This document shows, piece by piece, positions 7,921 through 16,247 of a DNA stretch of 64,000 bases (position 1 is its first letter; every line of letters starts with the position of its first letter). The stretch spans positions 27,975 through 91,974 of the forward strand of contig CALVDG010000008.1 of the NCBI GenBank assembly GCA_944326255.1. The letters run 5' to 3'. Position numbers and translations under genes: made by a program. A model generated the notes under the pieces. That model was not told the DNA's origin and made no database searches. It saw nothing but the letters and a program-made list of their open reading frames with translations. This DNA comes from an uncultured Bacteroidales bacterium (GTDB taxonomy: Bacteria > Bacteroidota > Bacteroidia > Bacteroidales > UBA932).

Positions 7921-8374
7921 GGCGGCTCCTCCATCTATAGACCCACAGACTCGCTTTGAAAATAACGATGTAAAGGAAGAACATCGGGATGATTGACAGA
8001 TAATTATCCACTAAGCTGAACTTCCACCACAGATCGTCACCTATCTGCGAAGGGAGATACATCTGGCCTACATTGCTCACACAGAACCAGATTATGGACA
8101 GCACAAATGCCACGCAAGCCGCAGCAGCCAGCGACCTTCCCCGCAGCGACTTAATGAATTCGTCCTCCTGCCTCTCCTCCGAAAATGCTATCAGCAGCAG
8201 TGAAAGAGCGGTCACGACATAAACAGCCGCGACAAATAGTTTCGTAACAGCCTCGCTCATCGTCATGTAAAGTCCTACACCAACAATTAGACAAGTCACC
8301 ATTAAGGCAACAGCCAGGAGTATCCATCCTGCCGTCTGCCATTTGTAGGAAAGAAGATAATGTTTAGTTTTCAT
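7910..8374 (-). CDS. Four-helix membrane protein paired with an XRE regulator
   Basis: The 154-residue protein has four hydrophobic segments (about residues 13-35, 45-62, 82-102 and 120-142), with a charged loop EERQEDEFIKSLRGRS between the second and third. It matches the general pattern of small membrane proteins encoded with a 60-70-residue XRE regulator, as in the DUF2975 pair 3 kb away, but the sequence differs. Its function is unknown; control of the partner regulator in response to a membrane cue is one possibility. Confidence 0.75.
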   Translation of the reverse strand: MKTKHYLLSYKWQTAGWILLAVALMVTCLIVGVGLYMTMSEAVTKLFVAAVYVVTALSLLLIAFSEERQEDEFIKSLRGRSLAAAACVAFVLSIIWFCVSNVGQMYLPSQIGDDLWWKFSLVDNYLSIIPMFFLYIVIFKASLWVYRWRSRHEE

Positions 8375-8405
8375 ATCTGTTTTATTTATGTAAATTTTAC
8401 TTGTG

Positions 8406-8413
8406 CAAATGTA
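8406..8413 (-). promoter_or_regulatory. -7 promoter box of the membrane protein/XRE operon
   Basis: The minus strand reads TACATTTG (exact TAnnTTTG), about 31 bases before the ATG at 8374. Confidence 0.55.
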
Positions 8414-8427
8414 AAGTATATTTTACA
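8410..8427. promoter_or_regulatory. Operator-like inverted repeat at the XRE operon promoter
   Basis: TGTAAA-N6-TTTACA, a perfect twofold repeat with 6-bp half-sites, overlaps the upstream edge of the -7 box. A related half-palindrome (TGTAAATTTTAC) lies 20 bases downstream near 8389-8400. Position and symmetry fit a repressor site for the small XRE protein of the same operon. Confidence 0.45.
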
Positions 8428-8571
8428 TACATGCAAATTATTTTTGAGGAAAATGCAAAATGCTCAGCAACGAAATCCAGAAGGTGACGGGTCACACCAC
8501 TTTTGTCGGCACCCACTCGAAAGAAAAAATTGACTATCCGCAAATATACCCCTACGGCCCTCACTTTACTT

Positions 8572-8748
8572 CACGATGCTTTTTAGTTGAAGTGCATATG
8601 CTTGAATATAAACACCTTATCTATCTGGTGACATTTTAAGTGGGGCGAATTACGCTCAGAATGAGCCCTTTTACCGTCATTTAACTTTTTGCGAAAAATA
8701 CAAAATCCAGTCAATCAGGCGGTTGTAATACAACTAAAAAGCAACGTG
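8572..8748. mobile_element. MITE-like inverted-repeat element, copy 2
   Basis: This 177-bp segment has the same 17-bp ends as the element at 3196-3371, with one mismatch in the left arm (CACGATGC instead of CACGTTGC). The right arm at 8732-8748 is identical. The interior aligns in the same orientation through a shared GACATTTT-AAGTG core and flanking stretches, but is diverged. The flanking 200 bases on the right hold no gene I can support, though a TATCTTTG box at 8891-8898 points into them. Confidence 0.65.
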
Positions 8749-8975
8749 AGGATGCCGGGAGGATTGGACCAGAAGAGCGGAATGATATGGAGGGCAGCAA
8801 TATGCTCCGGCGCTTCAAGAACATCCATCCGACCCGGACTTGCCTTAGGCGGATGAGGTCAGCCACGGAGCGGCAATCTGGGACTGGGGGTATCTTTGCG
8901 GATATTCATAAAACAAACGTGAATACGATATAACTATATTGCTTTACTGCAAAACGTCACTGCTGAAGGGCTGCG
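8749..8975. other. Intergenic stretch without a supported gene
   Basis: Between the second MITE-like element and the alcohol dehydrogenase stop, I find no ORF with family similarity. A plus-strand TATCTTTG at 8891-8898 has the form of a -7 box but no gene follows it. Short open frames here may be remnants of a decayed gene. Confidence 0.3.
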
Positions 8976-10013
8976 CTATGGCTCAACGGCAATCTTGATG
9001 ACTCTGTCGGCGTGCGAGGCGAAGAGGCGATAGGCCTCCTCGATGCGGCTGAGGGGAAAGCGGTGGGTGATGAGCGGTGTGGCGTCGAGACGGCCGTCGG
9101 CGATGAGGCGGAGGATTTCCGCGCAGTCGCAGCCGTCCACGCCGCCGGTCTTGAACGTCAGGTTCTTGCCGTACATGTCGGGCAGAGGCAGCACCTGAGG
9201 GCGGTCGTACATGGCGACTACGGTCACGACGGCATTGGGACGGGCACATTCCCAGGCCATGCGGAAGGTCTCCTCCGTACCGGCCACTTCCAGAACGGCA
9301 TCGGCTCCTCCGTGGGCGCTGTGCTCCAGAACGGTCTGACGGCAGTGCTCCGGGTCGGTCACCACCACCTCTGGATAATGCTCCCGGACGAAACGCCTGC
9401 GCTCCGGGGATTTCTCACAGACAATGATGCGGCGGGGCCTGCGGAGCATCACGCACAGCAGGGTGCATATACCGGTAGGTCCGGTGCCGATGATCAGGAC
9501 AGTATCCTCCTCAGGAACAATCTCAGAAATGCGGGCAGCCCAGAACCCGGTAGCCAGCAGATCTCCGGTAAACAGCGCCTGAGCATCGCTCACACCGTCC
9601 GGAATGCGGGTCAGTCCCTGGTCGGCGTACGGCACCCGGACATATTCCGCCTGACCGCCGTCAATACGGCAGCCGAGGGCCCAGCCTCCGAGCGGGTCAC
9701 TGCAGTTGTTCACATAGCCGTGACGGCAGAAGAAGCACGAGCCACAGAACGTCTCCACATTGACCGCCACCCGGTCTCCCGGCCGGACCGAGCCCACGGC
9801 AGAGCCGACGGCCTCCACCACCCCTACCATCTCGTGTCCGAGAGTAATCCCAGGCACGGCCCGGGGCACGCTACCGTGCAGAATATGCAGGTCACTCGTG
9901 CAGATGCTCCCGAGGGTCACCCGCACCAGGGCATCGCGCGGCCCCTGCAGCTGCGGCTCCGGCTTGTCGAGCAGGGCCGCCTTTCCTTGTCCCAAATACG
10001 TATAAGCCTTCAT
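8976..10013 (-). CDS. Zinc-dependent medium-chain alcohol dehydrogenase
   Basis: The 345-residue protein is a typical MDR-family NAD(P)-dependent dehydrogenase. The catalytic-zinc residues are visible in SICTSDLHILHG and TLGHEMVGVVE. The structural zinc is bound by the four cysteines of FCGSCFFCRHGYVNNC, and the Rossmann loop is IIGTGPTGICTLL. The family oxidises secondary alcohols or polyols such as butanediol or threonine; the exact substrate cannot be read from sequence. It is a single gene, divergent from the hydrolase at 10139. An imperfect -7 box (TATATTTA) lies about 30 bases upstream. Confidence 0.92.
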   Translation of the reverse strand: MKAYTYLGQGKAALLDKPEPQLQGPRDALVRVTLGSICTSDLHILHGSVPRAVPGITLGHEMVGVVEAVGSAVGSVRPGDRVAVNVETFCGSCFFCRHGYVNNCSDPLGGWALGCRIDGGQAEYVRVPYADQGLTRIPDGVSDAQALFTGDLLATGFWAARISEIVPEEDTVLIIGTGPTGICTLLCVMLRRPRRIIVCEKSPERRRFVREHYPEVVVTDPEHCRQTVLEHSAHGGADAVLEVAGTEETFRMAWECARPNAVVTVVAMYDRPQVLPLPDMYGKNLTFKTGGVDGCDCAEILRLIADGRLDATPLITHRFPLSRIEEAYRLFASHADRVIKIAVEP

Positions 10014-10138
10014 TTTCTTATATTCCGTTTAAAATGTAAATATAACCATTTTTAAGAAAATGTTCCGGAATATCCTCATTTGTTGGTAATATGGCGATTG
10101 AAGATGCAGATGGCATACTTTTGGAGATACCGGATATC

Positions 10139-11086
10139 ATGACATATTCAAAACAGGCCACTTTCAGAAAAGAGAAGATCGCCTCTCCGTCGGACGGACT
10201 GGCACTCAGCATCATAATCTGCGAACCGATGACCGCGCCAAAAGGCATCGTGCAGATAGTACACGGAATGTGCGAACATAAGGAGCGGTACATCCCGTTC
10301 ATGGAATTTCTGGCAGCCAACGGATTCGCAAGCGTCATCCACGACCACCGGGGACACGGGGAATCGGTACGGTCCGCCGAAGACCTCGGATACTTCTACG
10401 AGGGAGGCTTCACAGCCATGGTCGATGACATCAAGGCCGTCATGGAACGGATGCGGATGGAACATCCCGACTTGCCGCTGATACTTCTCGGACACAGCAT
10501 GGGGTCAATGGCCGTGCGCTCATTTGCAAAGCGTTACGATAATCTGCTCTCCGGCCTTATCGTCTGCGGAAGTCCGAGCCGCAACAACGGAGCACCGGTC
10601 GGCAGGCTGATTGCGCGGCTTTACGCCCTCCTTGCCGGGAAGAAATGCCGGCCCCGGCTCATACAGCGTCTGGCATTCGGCTCATTCAACCGCCGTTTCC
10701 GCCATGAGGGCTCACCCAACGCCTGGGTCTGCTCCGATCCCGAGATTGTACTGAACTACGACCAGGACCCGCTGTGCAATTTCCAGTTCACCGCCGACGG
10801 CTTCATCAACCTGTTCTCACTGATGCAGGATGCCTACAGCACCTCGGGATGGCATCCGAGCAGGCCGGACATGCCGGTGCTCTTCATCTCCGGAGAGGAC
10901 GACCCGTGCCTGCTGGACAGACGCAGATTCGACGAGGCCGTCAGGACCATGCGCCGCGCCGGCTACACCGACGTACAGTCCCGGCTCTACCCCTCCATGC
11001 GCCACGAGATCCTCAACGAGACCGGCAAGGAGACCGTCTGGCATGACATCCTCACCTTCTGCTCCCGGATTGCCACCAGAGAATAG
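10139..11086 (+). CDS. Alpha/beta hydrolase, monoacylglycerol lipase-like
   Basis: The 315-residue protein resembles lysophospholipase or monoacylglycerol lipase of the serine aminopeptidase S33 group: oxyanion region IVQIVHGMCEHKERY, then HDHRGHGES, nucleophile elbow LGHSMGSMA (Ser near residue 119), acid in ISGEDDPCL and a late His in MRHEILNE. The triad is complete. There is no signal peptide, so it is cytoplasmic. An in-frame ATG at 10091 would add 16 residues, but they do not fit the family; MTYSKQATFRKEKI fits better. The gene ends in a strong hairpin terminator. Confidence 0.88.
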   Translation: MTYSKQATFRKEKIASPSDGLALSIIICEPMTAPKGIVQIVHGMCEHKERYIPFMEFLAANGFASVIHDHRGHGESVRSAEDLGYFYEGGFTAMVDDIKAVMERMRMEHPDLPLILLGHSMGSMAVRSFAKRYDNLLSGLIVCGSPSRNNGAPVGRLIARLYALLAGKKCRPRLIQRLAFGSFNRRFRHEGSPNAWVCSDPEIVLNYDQDPLCNFQFTADGFINLFSLMQDAYSTSGWHPSRPDMPVLFISGEDDPCLLDRRRFDEAVRTMRRAGYTDVQSRLYPSMRHEILNETGKETVWHDILTFCSRIATRE

Positions 11087-11107
11087 AAACGGCATAAATT
11101 GACGTGA

Positions 11108-11138
11108 GCCCCGAAAGTCAGACAAAAACTTTCGGGGC
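11108..11138. terminator. Bidirectional hairpin terminator
   Basis: An 11-bp perfect stem (GCCCCGAAAGT paired with ACTTTCGGGGC) with a nine-base loop lies 22 bases after the hydrolase stop. T-rich DNA follows on the plus side. It also lies 44 bases past the stop of the convergent 11182-11502 gene and may serve both. Confidence 0.75.
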
Positions 11139-11181
11139 CCGTGTCATTTGATCTTTTCTACATTATAGACCGGGAATTATT

Positions 11182-11502
11182 TCAGCGCACTGTGAAATTT
11201 TCTACTGCTTTCTGCTTCACAGCCTTCGACTGACTGGAGAAATCATAGTTGTCAGCTGTTATGGTTCCGGACCATGTCCCGTCCCAGGTATGCCCGAGGT
11301 CATCCAAGAAACTGAATGTAAGCTGATATGTCCCGTCTCCGTTATTGACGATAACCAGATCGCCTTCCGTTGCTGGCGCAAACTGATTGACATATCCCTC
11401 TTCATTATACCCCGACATAAACAATGTTCCTCCAAGAGTTGTACCGTTTACCGTCCTTTCAGGAACATATAAGGCTGTTGTCATGCTGCTATTTCCGCAC
11501 AC
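11182..11502 (-). CDS. Small hypothetical protein, possibly a C-terminal fragment
   Basis: The 106-residue product has the look of the last domain of a Bacteroidales cell-surface beta protein (VNNGDGTYQLTFSFLDDLGH, then WDGTWSGTI), but no signal peptide or lipobox. The first residues (MCGNSSMTTALYV) could be the truncated remains of a larger protein. Another minus-strand frame just upstream (to about 11666) contains a hydrophobic stretch, so a frameshifted, signal-bearing ancestor is possible. No -7 box is seen. Function unknown. Confidence 0.45.
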   Translation of the reverse strand: MCGNSSMTTALYVPERTVNGTTLGGTLFMSGYNEEGYVNQFAPATEGDLVIVNNGDGTYQLTFSFLDDLGHTWDGTWSGTITADNYDFSSQSKAVKQKAVENFTVR

Positions 11503-11866
11503 TTTCTTCGCTCACATTTCCAAGGTGGTACGGAAGGGTGCGGCAATGGCAAGCAGAGAAGCACCTCACAGATACAACATACAGTATATGTGACAGTTGT
11601 GATTACAACAAGAATCTTTAGTCGGTATCTTAGGTCGCGGCAGAAGCACCAGCGTTCTACAAACAACTGATTATTGGCCAGTTACAATACAGCACTGTTC
11701 CCGTAGTTACCATTCGGTCAGGGACGCCGCACACTTTGCAGATGGTCGCATTTCCCCTGACGCCTGCGGCGGGGCAAAGCGGCCACGAACCGTCTCTCTC
11801 CCGGGGGATTTGCTCCCTGCGGTCGCACATCCCCTGCCGCCTGCGGCGGGCATTGCAAAAGGAAAC
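11503..11866. other. Intergenic stretch with short GC-rich repeats
   Basis: No gene is supported here. Two short related repeats occur near 11750-11777 and 11827-11857, each containing CGCCTGCGGCGG or a close variant, which can form a small hairpin. They lie downstream of tRNA-Ser. Confidence 0.4.
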
Positions 11867-11895
11867 AAAAAAGCCGCTAGAGCAAGCTCTGCGGC
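11867..11895 (-). terminator. Terminator of tRNA-Ser
   Basis: On the minus strand GCCGCAGAGCTTGCTCTAGC forms a hairpin with two stacked stems (GCCGC/GCGGC and AGAGC/GCTCT), followed directly by six T residues. It lies 18 bases past the tRNA 3' end. Confidence 0.8.
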
Positions 11896-11912
11896 ATCTT
11901 CGTTCCCTTTTG

Positions 11913-12000
11913 CGGAGAGAGGGGGATTCGAACCCCCGGAACCCACAAGGAGTTCAACAGTTTTCGAGACTGCCCCGTTCGACCACTCCGGCATCTCTCC
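11913..12000 (-). tRNA. tRNA-Ser (anticodon CGA)
   Basis: The 88-base class II tRNA has a 7-bp acceptor stem (GGAGAGA with TCTCTCC), discriminator G, anticodon stem CAGT/ACTG around a loop containing CGA, a long variable arm and a standard T arm GGGGGTTCGAATCCCCC. CCA is not encoded. It is preceded by a perfect promoter box and followed by a strong terminator. Confidence 0.93.
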
Positions 12001-12014
12001 TTCAATTCTGGCTG

Positions 12015-12022
12015 CAAATATA
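12015..12022 (-). promoter_or_regulatory. -7 promoter box of tRNA-Ser
   Basis: The minus strand reads TATATTTG, 14 bases before the tRNA. A TTTG stands 20 bases further upstream, the proper place for the -33 element, and that TTTG belongs to the repeat unit described at 12033-12120. Confidence 0.65.
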
Positions 12023-12032
12023 CGCAGAAGCC

Positions 12033-12120
12033 GAGAGCAATGCAAATGAATTTATTCAATTTGCACTGCCGAGGCGCACAGTATATGCGGCGAAGCCGAA
12101 TATTCGCAGAAACTGAGAGC
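12033..12120 (-). repeat. Promoter-proximal repeat, 82-bp period
   Basis: The sequence GAGAGCAATG recurs at a spacing of 82 bases (12033 and 12115). Read on the minus strand, the unit runs CTCGGCTTCTGCG, then a TTTG- or TTCG-bearing stretch, then CATATACTG-GCGCCTCGGCA. It is homologous to the 76-bp tandem repeat at 44641-44884, with a 6-base indel. In both places the unit leads straight into a gene promoter in the same orientation. Confidence 0.7.
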
Positions 12121-12189
12121 AATGCAAATGAATTTTTCCAATCCTATCAAAACTTTCATCCGGGATTTTGCAATGTGGAAATAATGACT

Positions 12190-12197
12190 CATATTTG
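12190..12197 (+). promoter_or_regulatory. Probable -7 box of the ABC exporter pair
   Basis: CATATTTG differs from TAnnTTTG in one position and lies 68 bases before the ATG at 12266. Confidence 0.35.
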
Positions 12198-12265
12198 CAG
12201 GAAGAAGAGGCACCGTAACGTCCCGCGGCAGCCCGACAGCACTGTAACATTTAATCTTTGGTTTT

Positions 12266-13237
12266 ATGATACGGATAGATGAACTTACATTCAGCTACGG
12301 GGGACGTCGCGTATATGACGGTCTGTGTACGCGCTTTGAGAAAGGTACTGTATACGGTCTCCTGGGCAAGAACGGAGCAGGCAAGACGACGCTGCTCCGC
12401 CTGATGGCCGGACTGATGGAGTGCGGCGGAGGAAAGATTGAGGTCAACGGCTGCGAGCCCTATAGACGGAAGCCGGAGTTTCTGGACAGACTGTATTTCG
12501 TTCCGGAGAGCATGAATGCCCCGGACATACCTGTGAGCGATTATGCGGCAGGGTACGGGAGGTTCTATTCGGGCTATGACGGAGAGGCTCTGCTGAAATA
12601 TCTGGAAGAATTCGAGGTGGATCCGCACGGGAGATTGAGCAGGCTCTCATTCGGACAGCGCAAAAAGGCACTCATAGCCTTTGCTCTGTCCCTCAACGCG
12701 GAAGTACTGCTTCTGGACGAGCCGGGCAACGGGCTGGACATTCCGTCCAAGCTGTGTCTGAGACGTATGCTGTCCCGGTATGCAGGTCCGGACAGGACGG
12801 TAATCCTGTCCACGCATCAGGTGCGGGACATAGAGGATGTCGTGGACCACGTCGCGGTGATAGATGAGGGACGGCTGATGCTCAACGCTTCCGTAAGCGA
12901 TATCGAAAGTACGGTGACATTCGTGCAGTCCGACCGCATCATGACGGACGCACTGTTCAGCGAGAAGGTCTCGGACGGCTATGTCAATATCATGAAGCGC
13001 GGATACAGCGTCAATGGATATCCCGATCCGGAACGAGCCGGCGGCCGGCAGGAAAGCGCGGCTCATGAAGAAACCGGAACAGCCTCGGGCAATACAGGTA
13101 AGGCACAGTCGCGGGGCGTTGGAAAACTGGACATGGAAGTGCTGTTCGACGCCTGCACGATAGGCGGCAGGAGCTTCGTACAATACTTGACGGAAGTATC
13201 CGGCAGGAGCCGGGAGGAGGTGAGTTATGTGCTGTAA
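12266..13237 (+). CDS. ABC transporter ATP-binding protein
   Basis: The 323-residue protein has a complete nucleotide-binding domain: Walker A GLLGKNGAGKTTLL near residue 32, signature LSFGQRKKA, Walker B VLLLDEPGNGLD and H-loop STHQ. The family drives export of peptides, lipids or drugs (CcmA/NatA-like). About 80 extra residues follow the ATPase domain, including a Gly/Glu-rich low-complexity stretch near residues 255-290. It overlaps the next gene, a membrane protein, by 11 bases, so the pair is one transporter. The substrate is unknown. Confidence 0.9.
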   Translation: MIRIDELTFSYGGRRVYDGLCTRFEKGTVYGLLGKNGAGKTTLLRLMAGLMECGGGKIEVNGCEPYRRKPEFLDRLYFVPESMNAPDIPVSDYAAGYGRFYSGYDGEALLKYLEEFEVDPHGRLSRLSFGQRKKALIAFALSLNAEVLLLDEPGNGLDIPSKLCLRRMLSRYAGPDRTVILSTHQVRDIEDVVDHVAVIDEGRLMLNASVSDIESTVTFVQSDRIMTDALFSEKVSDGYVNIMKRGYSVNGYPDPERAGGRQESAAHEETGTASGNTGKAQSRGVGKLDMEVLFDACTIGGRSFVQYLTEVSGRSREEVSYVL

Positions 13238-13919
13238 ATCAGGGAATATGCAAAGGCTCGGAAGACTGACGCTGCTGGATCTGAGGTACGGGGCCGAAAA
13301 GGTATGGCCTGCCGGTGCGGTGATGACCGGACTGTATATAGCCTACTGGGTGATAATGCTGCTTACCGGCCAGGCTGTCACGCCCGGGGACAGGATACCG
13401 GTGCTGTACATAGCGGCACAGTTCTTCGCGTTCTGCGTCCCGGCGGCAGTGTACGGATATGTCAACAATCCATCCGACGGCATAGGCTATGCGATGCTGC
13501 CCGTCCGGGTCTGGGTAAAATTCGCGGCCATGATGCTGGTCTCAGTCATCGTCATTCCGCTTACATTCTATATCGGAGTCTATGTTCTGGACTGTCTGCT
13601 GACAGCGGTCGGCGGCGGCAGAGGTTTCTCAGGAATGGTATGGAGCACGGAGAGCGGCATAAGCCCCGGAGGCTTCTGGTATGACTTCGGAAAAATCTGC
13701 CTGTACCAGTCGGTATTCGTCCTGGGCAATCTGGTGCTCAGAAAGCATAAGGTAGCCCTGACCGTACTGGCTATGCTGTTCCTGCACGGCCTGTGCATCG
13801 GAGTGCTTCACATAGACGAGACAGGCGGAGCGATTCCGGCCATACTGTACTCGTATGTGCTGCCGGTCCTGATATGGAGCCTGTCCTATCAATGTCTGAG
13901 GCGGCTGCAGTACCGATAA
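13227..13919 (+). CDS. ABC transporter membrane subunit
   Basis: The 230-residue protein has about six hydrophobic segments (roughly residues 30-48, 62-80, 97-118, 125-140, 160-178, 190-220), as in ABC-2 type permeases. It overlaps the ATPase gene; an alternative ATG seven codons later (13248) would still couple the genes. It ends 30 bases from the stop of the convergent lipoprotein operon. It forms, with the ATPase, a two-component exporter of unknown substrate. Confidence 0.82.
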   Translation: MCCKSGNMQRLGRLTLLDLRYGAEKVWPAGAVMTGLYIAYWVIMLLTGQAVTPGDRIPVLYIAAQFFAFCVPAAVYGYVNNPSDGIGYAMLPVRVWVKFAAMMLVSVIVIPLTFYIGVYVLDCLLTAVGGGRGFSGMVWSTESGISPGGFWYDFGKICLYQSVFVLGNLVLRKHKVALTVLAMLFLHGLCIGVLHIDETGGAIPAILYSYVLPVLIWSLSYQCLRRLQYR

Positions 13920-13949
13920 TGCGGTTCAGAGCGGCCAGCCGGACCGTGC

Positions 13950-16208
13950 TCAATAGATGTACTCCACATCGGACTTCTTGAAACGCAGGATACGGGTGTC
14001 CTTGGTACCGGCTCCGTTCTTGTTGAGATAGAACACATCCATGCTGCCGGCCATATACCACCCCTCCCCTGCCGGAGAATGTACTCCGAAGAGGATGTTG
14101 TTGTAATGATTGGAATGCTGGATACCGGCATCGTTCCACTGGGCTCCGGGACCGTACCAGACCACCGGCTCGTATTCCGGATAGTCAGGAGAGGACATGG
14201 CTACATAATACAGGCCGGATATGGTCTGCGTACCTACAGTCACATTGTCCTTGCGTTTCTGCTCCCGGCGGATGACATCGTGTCCCTCCCAGGGTGTCCG
14301 GAGGCGGTGCGTACCGTTCCACATCAGCCAGACATAGTCCGTAGCATCGAACACCCGGTTGAAATCCTCCATCGACGGCAGCTCGTAACCGTCCGGAGAA
14401 AGGGCATCCGCGGGGAGTTTGTTGATATGCTCGGCCACGCTCGTGCTGAAGCCGTCCATCACCAGCACTCCGTCGTGGTCCACCACCCTCATACCCTGTC
14501 CGCTGCCGCCCTGATAAGCCCACTGCCACAGGCCCCGGTACTCTTCGGCACTGCATGATGTCAGATAGTCAAACACGCTCAGACCTGCAGCCGCTGCCGG
14601 ATCCTCCGACGAGAGTATCTGGTCCTCAAAACTGCGGGAATCGCCCATAGCATTGTACTTGCACCACCACACTCCGTGAAGCCATGTGACCGGCAGGCCG
14701 TAATTGCGGCGGGTGAACGTATATTCCTCTGTCAGAGCCCCGTCAGAGATAACGATTACTGCGGACTGGCGGCGTCCGTCCGCCGTAGGATCATTGGGCC
14801 GCCAGCCGCCCAGCACCCGCCAGCGGTTGTCTCCGAGACTCTCCAACTTCGCCCAAGGGTCCTCTCCGGGCGGAAAATCAAGAGCTATGCTGCTGCCGTC
14901 CGGAATAGTCAGCACTCCGAGCTCATTGTCCACATAACGGCCGAAGTCGTAGGCATAATCTCCTGTGCTGAAATCCATTTCTCCCTCCAGCAGGACTGGA
15001 TTGGGCGAAAGTCTCAAAGCTATACGATCATCGGGATACACCTGCTTCAATCCCTTACGGCGGAACTGAAGCGCGGTTTCAGAGCCGTTGACTCCCGGAG
15101 CATACAGGGCCTTGCTTATCCGGAAGCGGTTCATATCCTCCACTCCAGCATACGGCAGAGGCTCCACCTCCAGCAAGAGTCCTTCAGCCGAGACCAGTTC
15201 CAGTTCCTCGTCGCTGTCCACTTTTATGACAAAATCCGATGCAAAATGAGGCAGAACCAGCGTCCTGCCTCCATCCACTGCCTCAACCCCGGAGGGCAGG
15301 CCACTGCCGGAGATGTCCACGGCAATGGCCCTGCTTCTATCCGGCGTCAACTCGGTGTCGCCGCCGGAGTTCCAGTCCTCGAAGGTAATATCCAGCGTCA
15401 CGTCTATATTGTCCTTACGGACTGTAAGAGTATAGACCGTGTTGCGGAGCACGTCACCCGAAAGGGTCTTGGTCAGAGTGTACGGTCTGCCGTCCAGCAT
15501 GGCCTCCACCTCCACTTCTATACCGTCATTGTCCTGTTCGTAAAGATACATTACGGCAGGAGTATCAGATGTAAGAGGCTCGTCAAAAGTCACTTGAGCC
15601 ACATCCCTGGTCACATCCGCAGGAGAATATTCTCCCTCCACCGGGAAAATATAGGCGGACTGGGCCACATTGCGGAATGTCACGCTGGTCACGGACGCAT
15701 CACCCGCCGTCCTGAGCTGCAGGTCAAAACGGGCCACTCCGCGGCGCAGACTTACCGGAATCTCTGTCTGGGAAGAGCCCATGCCGTCCAGGCCGACGCT
15801 TCCGCTGAAGAAATGCGCCGGACCGCCACGGTTGGTCGCCAGCCCCAGCCGCAGCCATTCTTCCTCGGTGATATCCGCCGACTGCAGGGCCGTAAGGTCC
15901 ACCAGGCCGCCGGTGTTGGCCAGCACATACATATTGCCGGAATGCCCGGTCACCTTTATCTCGTAAGTGCTGCCCGACACGGGAATGTTCTCATATACGG
16001 CCGTCATACGCCCGCCCTCGAATATACAGGCCTGAAGGTCGCCGACAGTATTCTCCCCGTCCAGAAGCAGACCGGAGCCGTCATACCCGGACACGGTCGC
16101 CCTTACGGTTCTCTCTCCTCCGGGCATCGGAGAAGGTCTTTCCTCTACGTTACATGCGGATGCCAGCACAAGCGACATCACAAACACAGTTGTCAAAGTC
16201 TTTTTCAT
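13950..16208 (-). CDS. Fimbrillin-like surface lipoprotein with C-terminal FSU-like module
   Basis: The 752-residue protein has a lipoprotein signal (MKKTLTTVFVMSLVLASAC) with acidic residues EE soon after the Cys, as in Bacteroidota lipoproteins exported to the surface. The N-terminal half has the Mfa/FimB-like pattern, including SLRRGVARFDLQL. The C-terminal half contains GGWRPNDPTADGR, RSFEDQI and GYELPSMEDFNRVF, the last resembling the Fibrobacter major paralogous domain. It ends SDVEYIY, like its upstream neighbour. It is the third gene of a three-lipoprotein operon; probably an adhesin or fimbrial tip/anchor component. Confidence 0.82.
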   Translation of the reverse strand: MKKTLTTVFVMSLVLASACNVEERPSPMPGGERTVRATVSGYDGSGLLLDGENTVGDLQACIFEGGRMTAVYENIPVSGSTYEIKVTGHSGNMYVLANTGGLVDLTALQSADITEEEWLRLGLATNRGGPAHFFSGSVGLDGMGSSQTEIPVSLRRGVARFDLQLRTAGDASVTSVTFRNVAQSAYIFPVEGEYSPADVTRDVAQVTFDEPLTSDTPAVMYLYEQDNDGIEVEVEAMLDGRPYTLTKTLSGDVLRNTVYTLTVRKDNIDVTLDITFEDWNSGGDTELTPDRSRAIAVDISGSGLPSGVEAVDGGRTLVLPHFASDFVIKVDSDEELELVSAEGLLLEVEPLPYAGVEDMNRFRISKALYAPGVNGSETALQFRRKGLKQVYPDDRIALRLSPNPVLLEGEMDFSTGDYAYDFGRYVDNELGVLTIPDGSSIALDFPPGEDPWAKLESLGDNRWRVLGGWRPNDPTADGRRQSAVIVISDGALTEEYTFTRRNYGLPVTWLHGVWWCKYNAMGDSRSFEDQILSSEDPAAAAGLSVFDYLTSCSAEEYRGLWQWAYQGGSGQGMRVVDHDGVLVMDGFSTSVAEHINKLPADALSPDGYELPSMEDFNRVFDATDYVWLMWNGTHRLRTPWEGHDVIRREQKRKDNVTVGTQTISGLYYVAMSSPDYPEYEPVVWYGPGAQWNDAGIQHSNHYNNILFGVHSPAGEGWYMAGSMDVFYLNKNGAGTKDTRILRFKKSDVEYIY

Positions 16209-16247
16209 TTTTTAAATTTTTAAAAGTTTATAAAAAACGGTTATGAT

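Noticed and set aside
8460..8639. Short plus-strand frame (about 59 codons) reaching into the second MITE-like element
   Set aside because: No promoter box or family similarity; its end lies in the repeat element. It could be a gene remnant but is not supportable.
14676..16223. Plus-strand 515-codon open frame opposite the fimbrillin-like gene
   Set aside because: It is antisense to a gene with a clear lipoprotein signal and family motifs; GC-rich third positions keep the opposite strand open. The translation shows low-complexity His/Arg-rich text and no domain.
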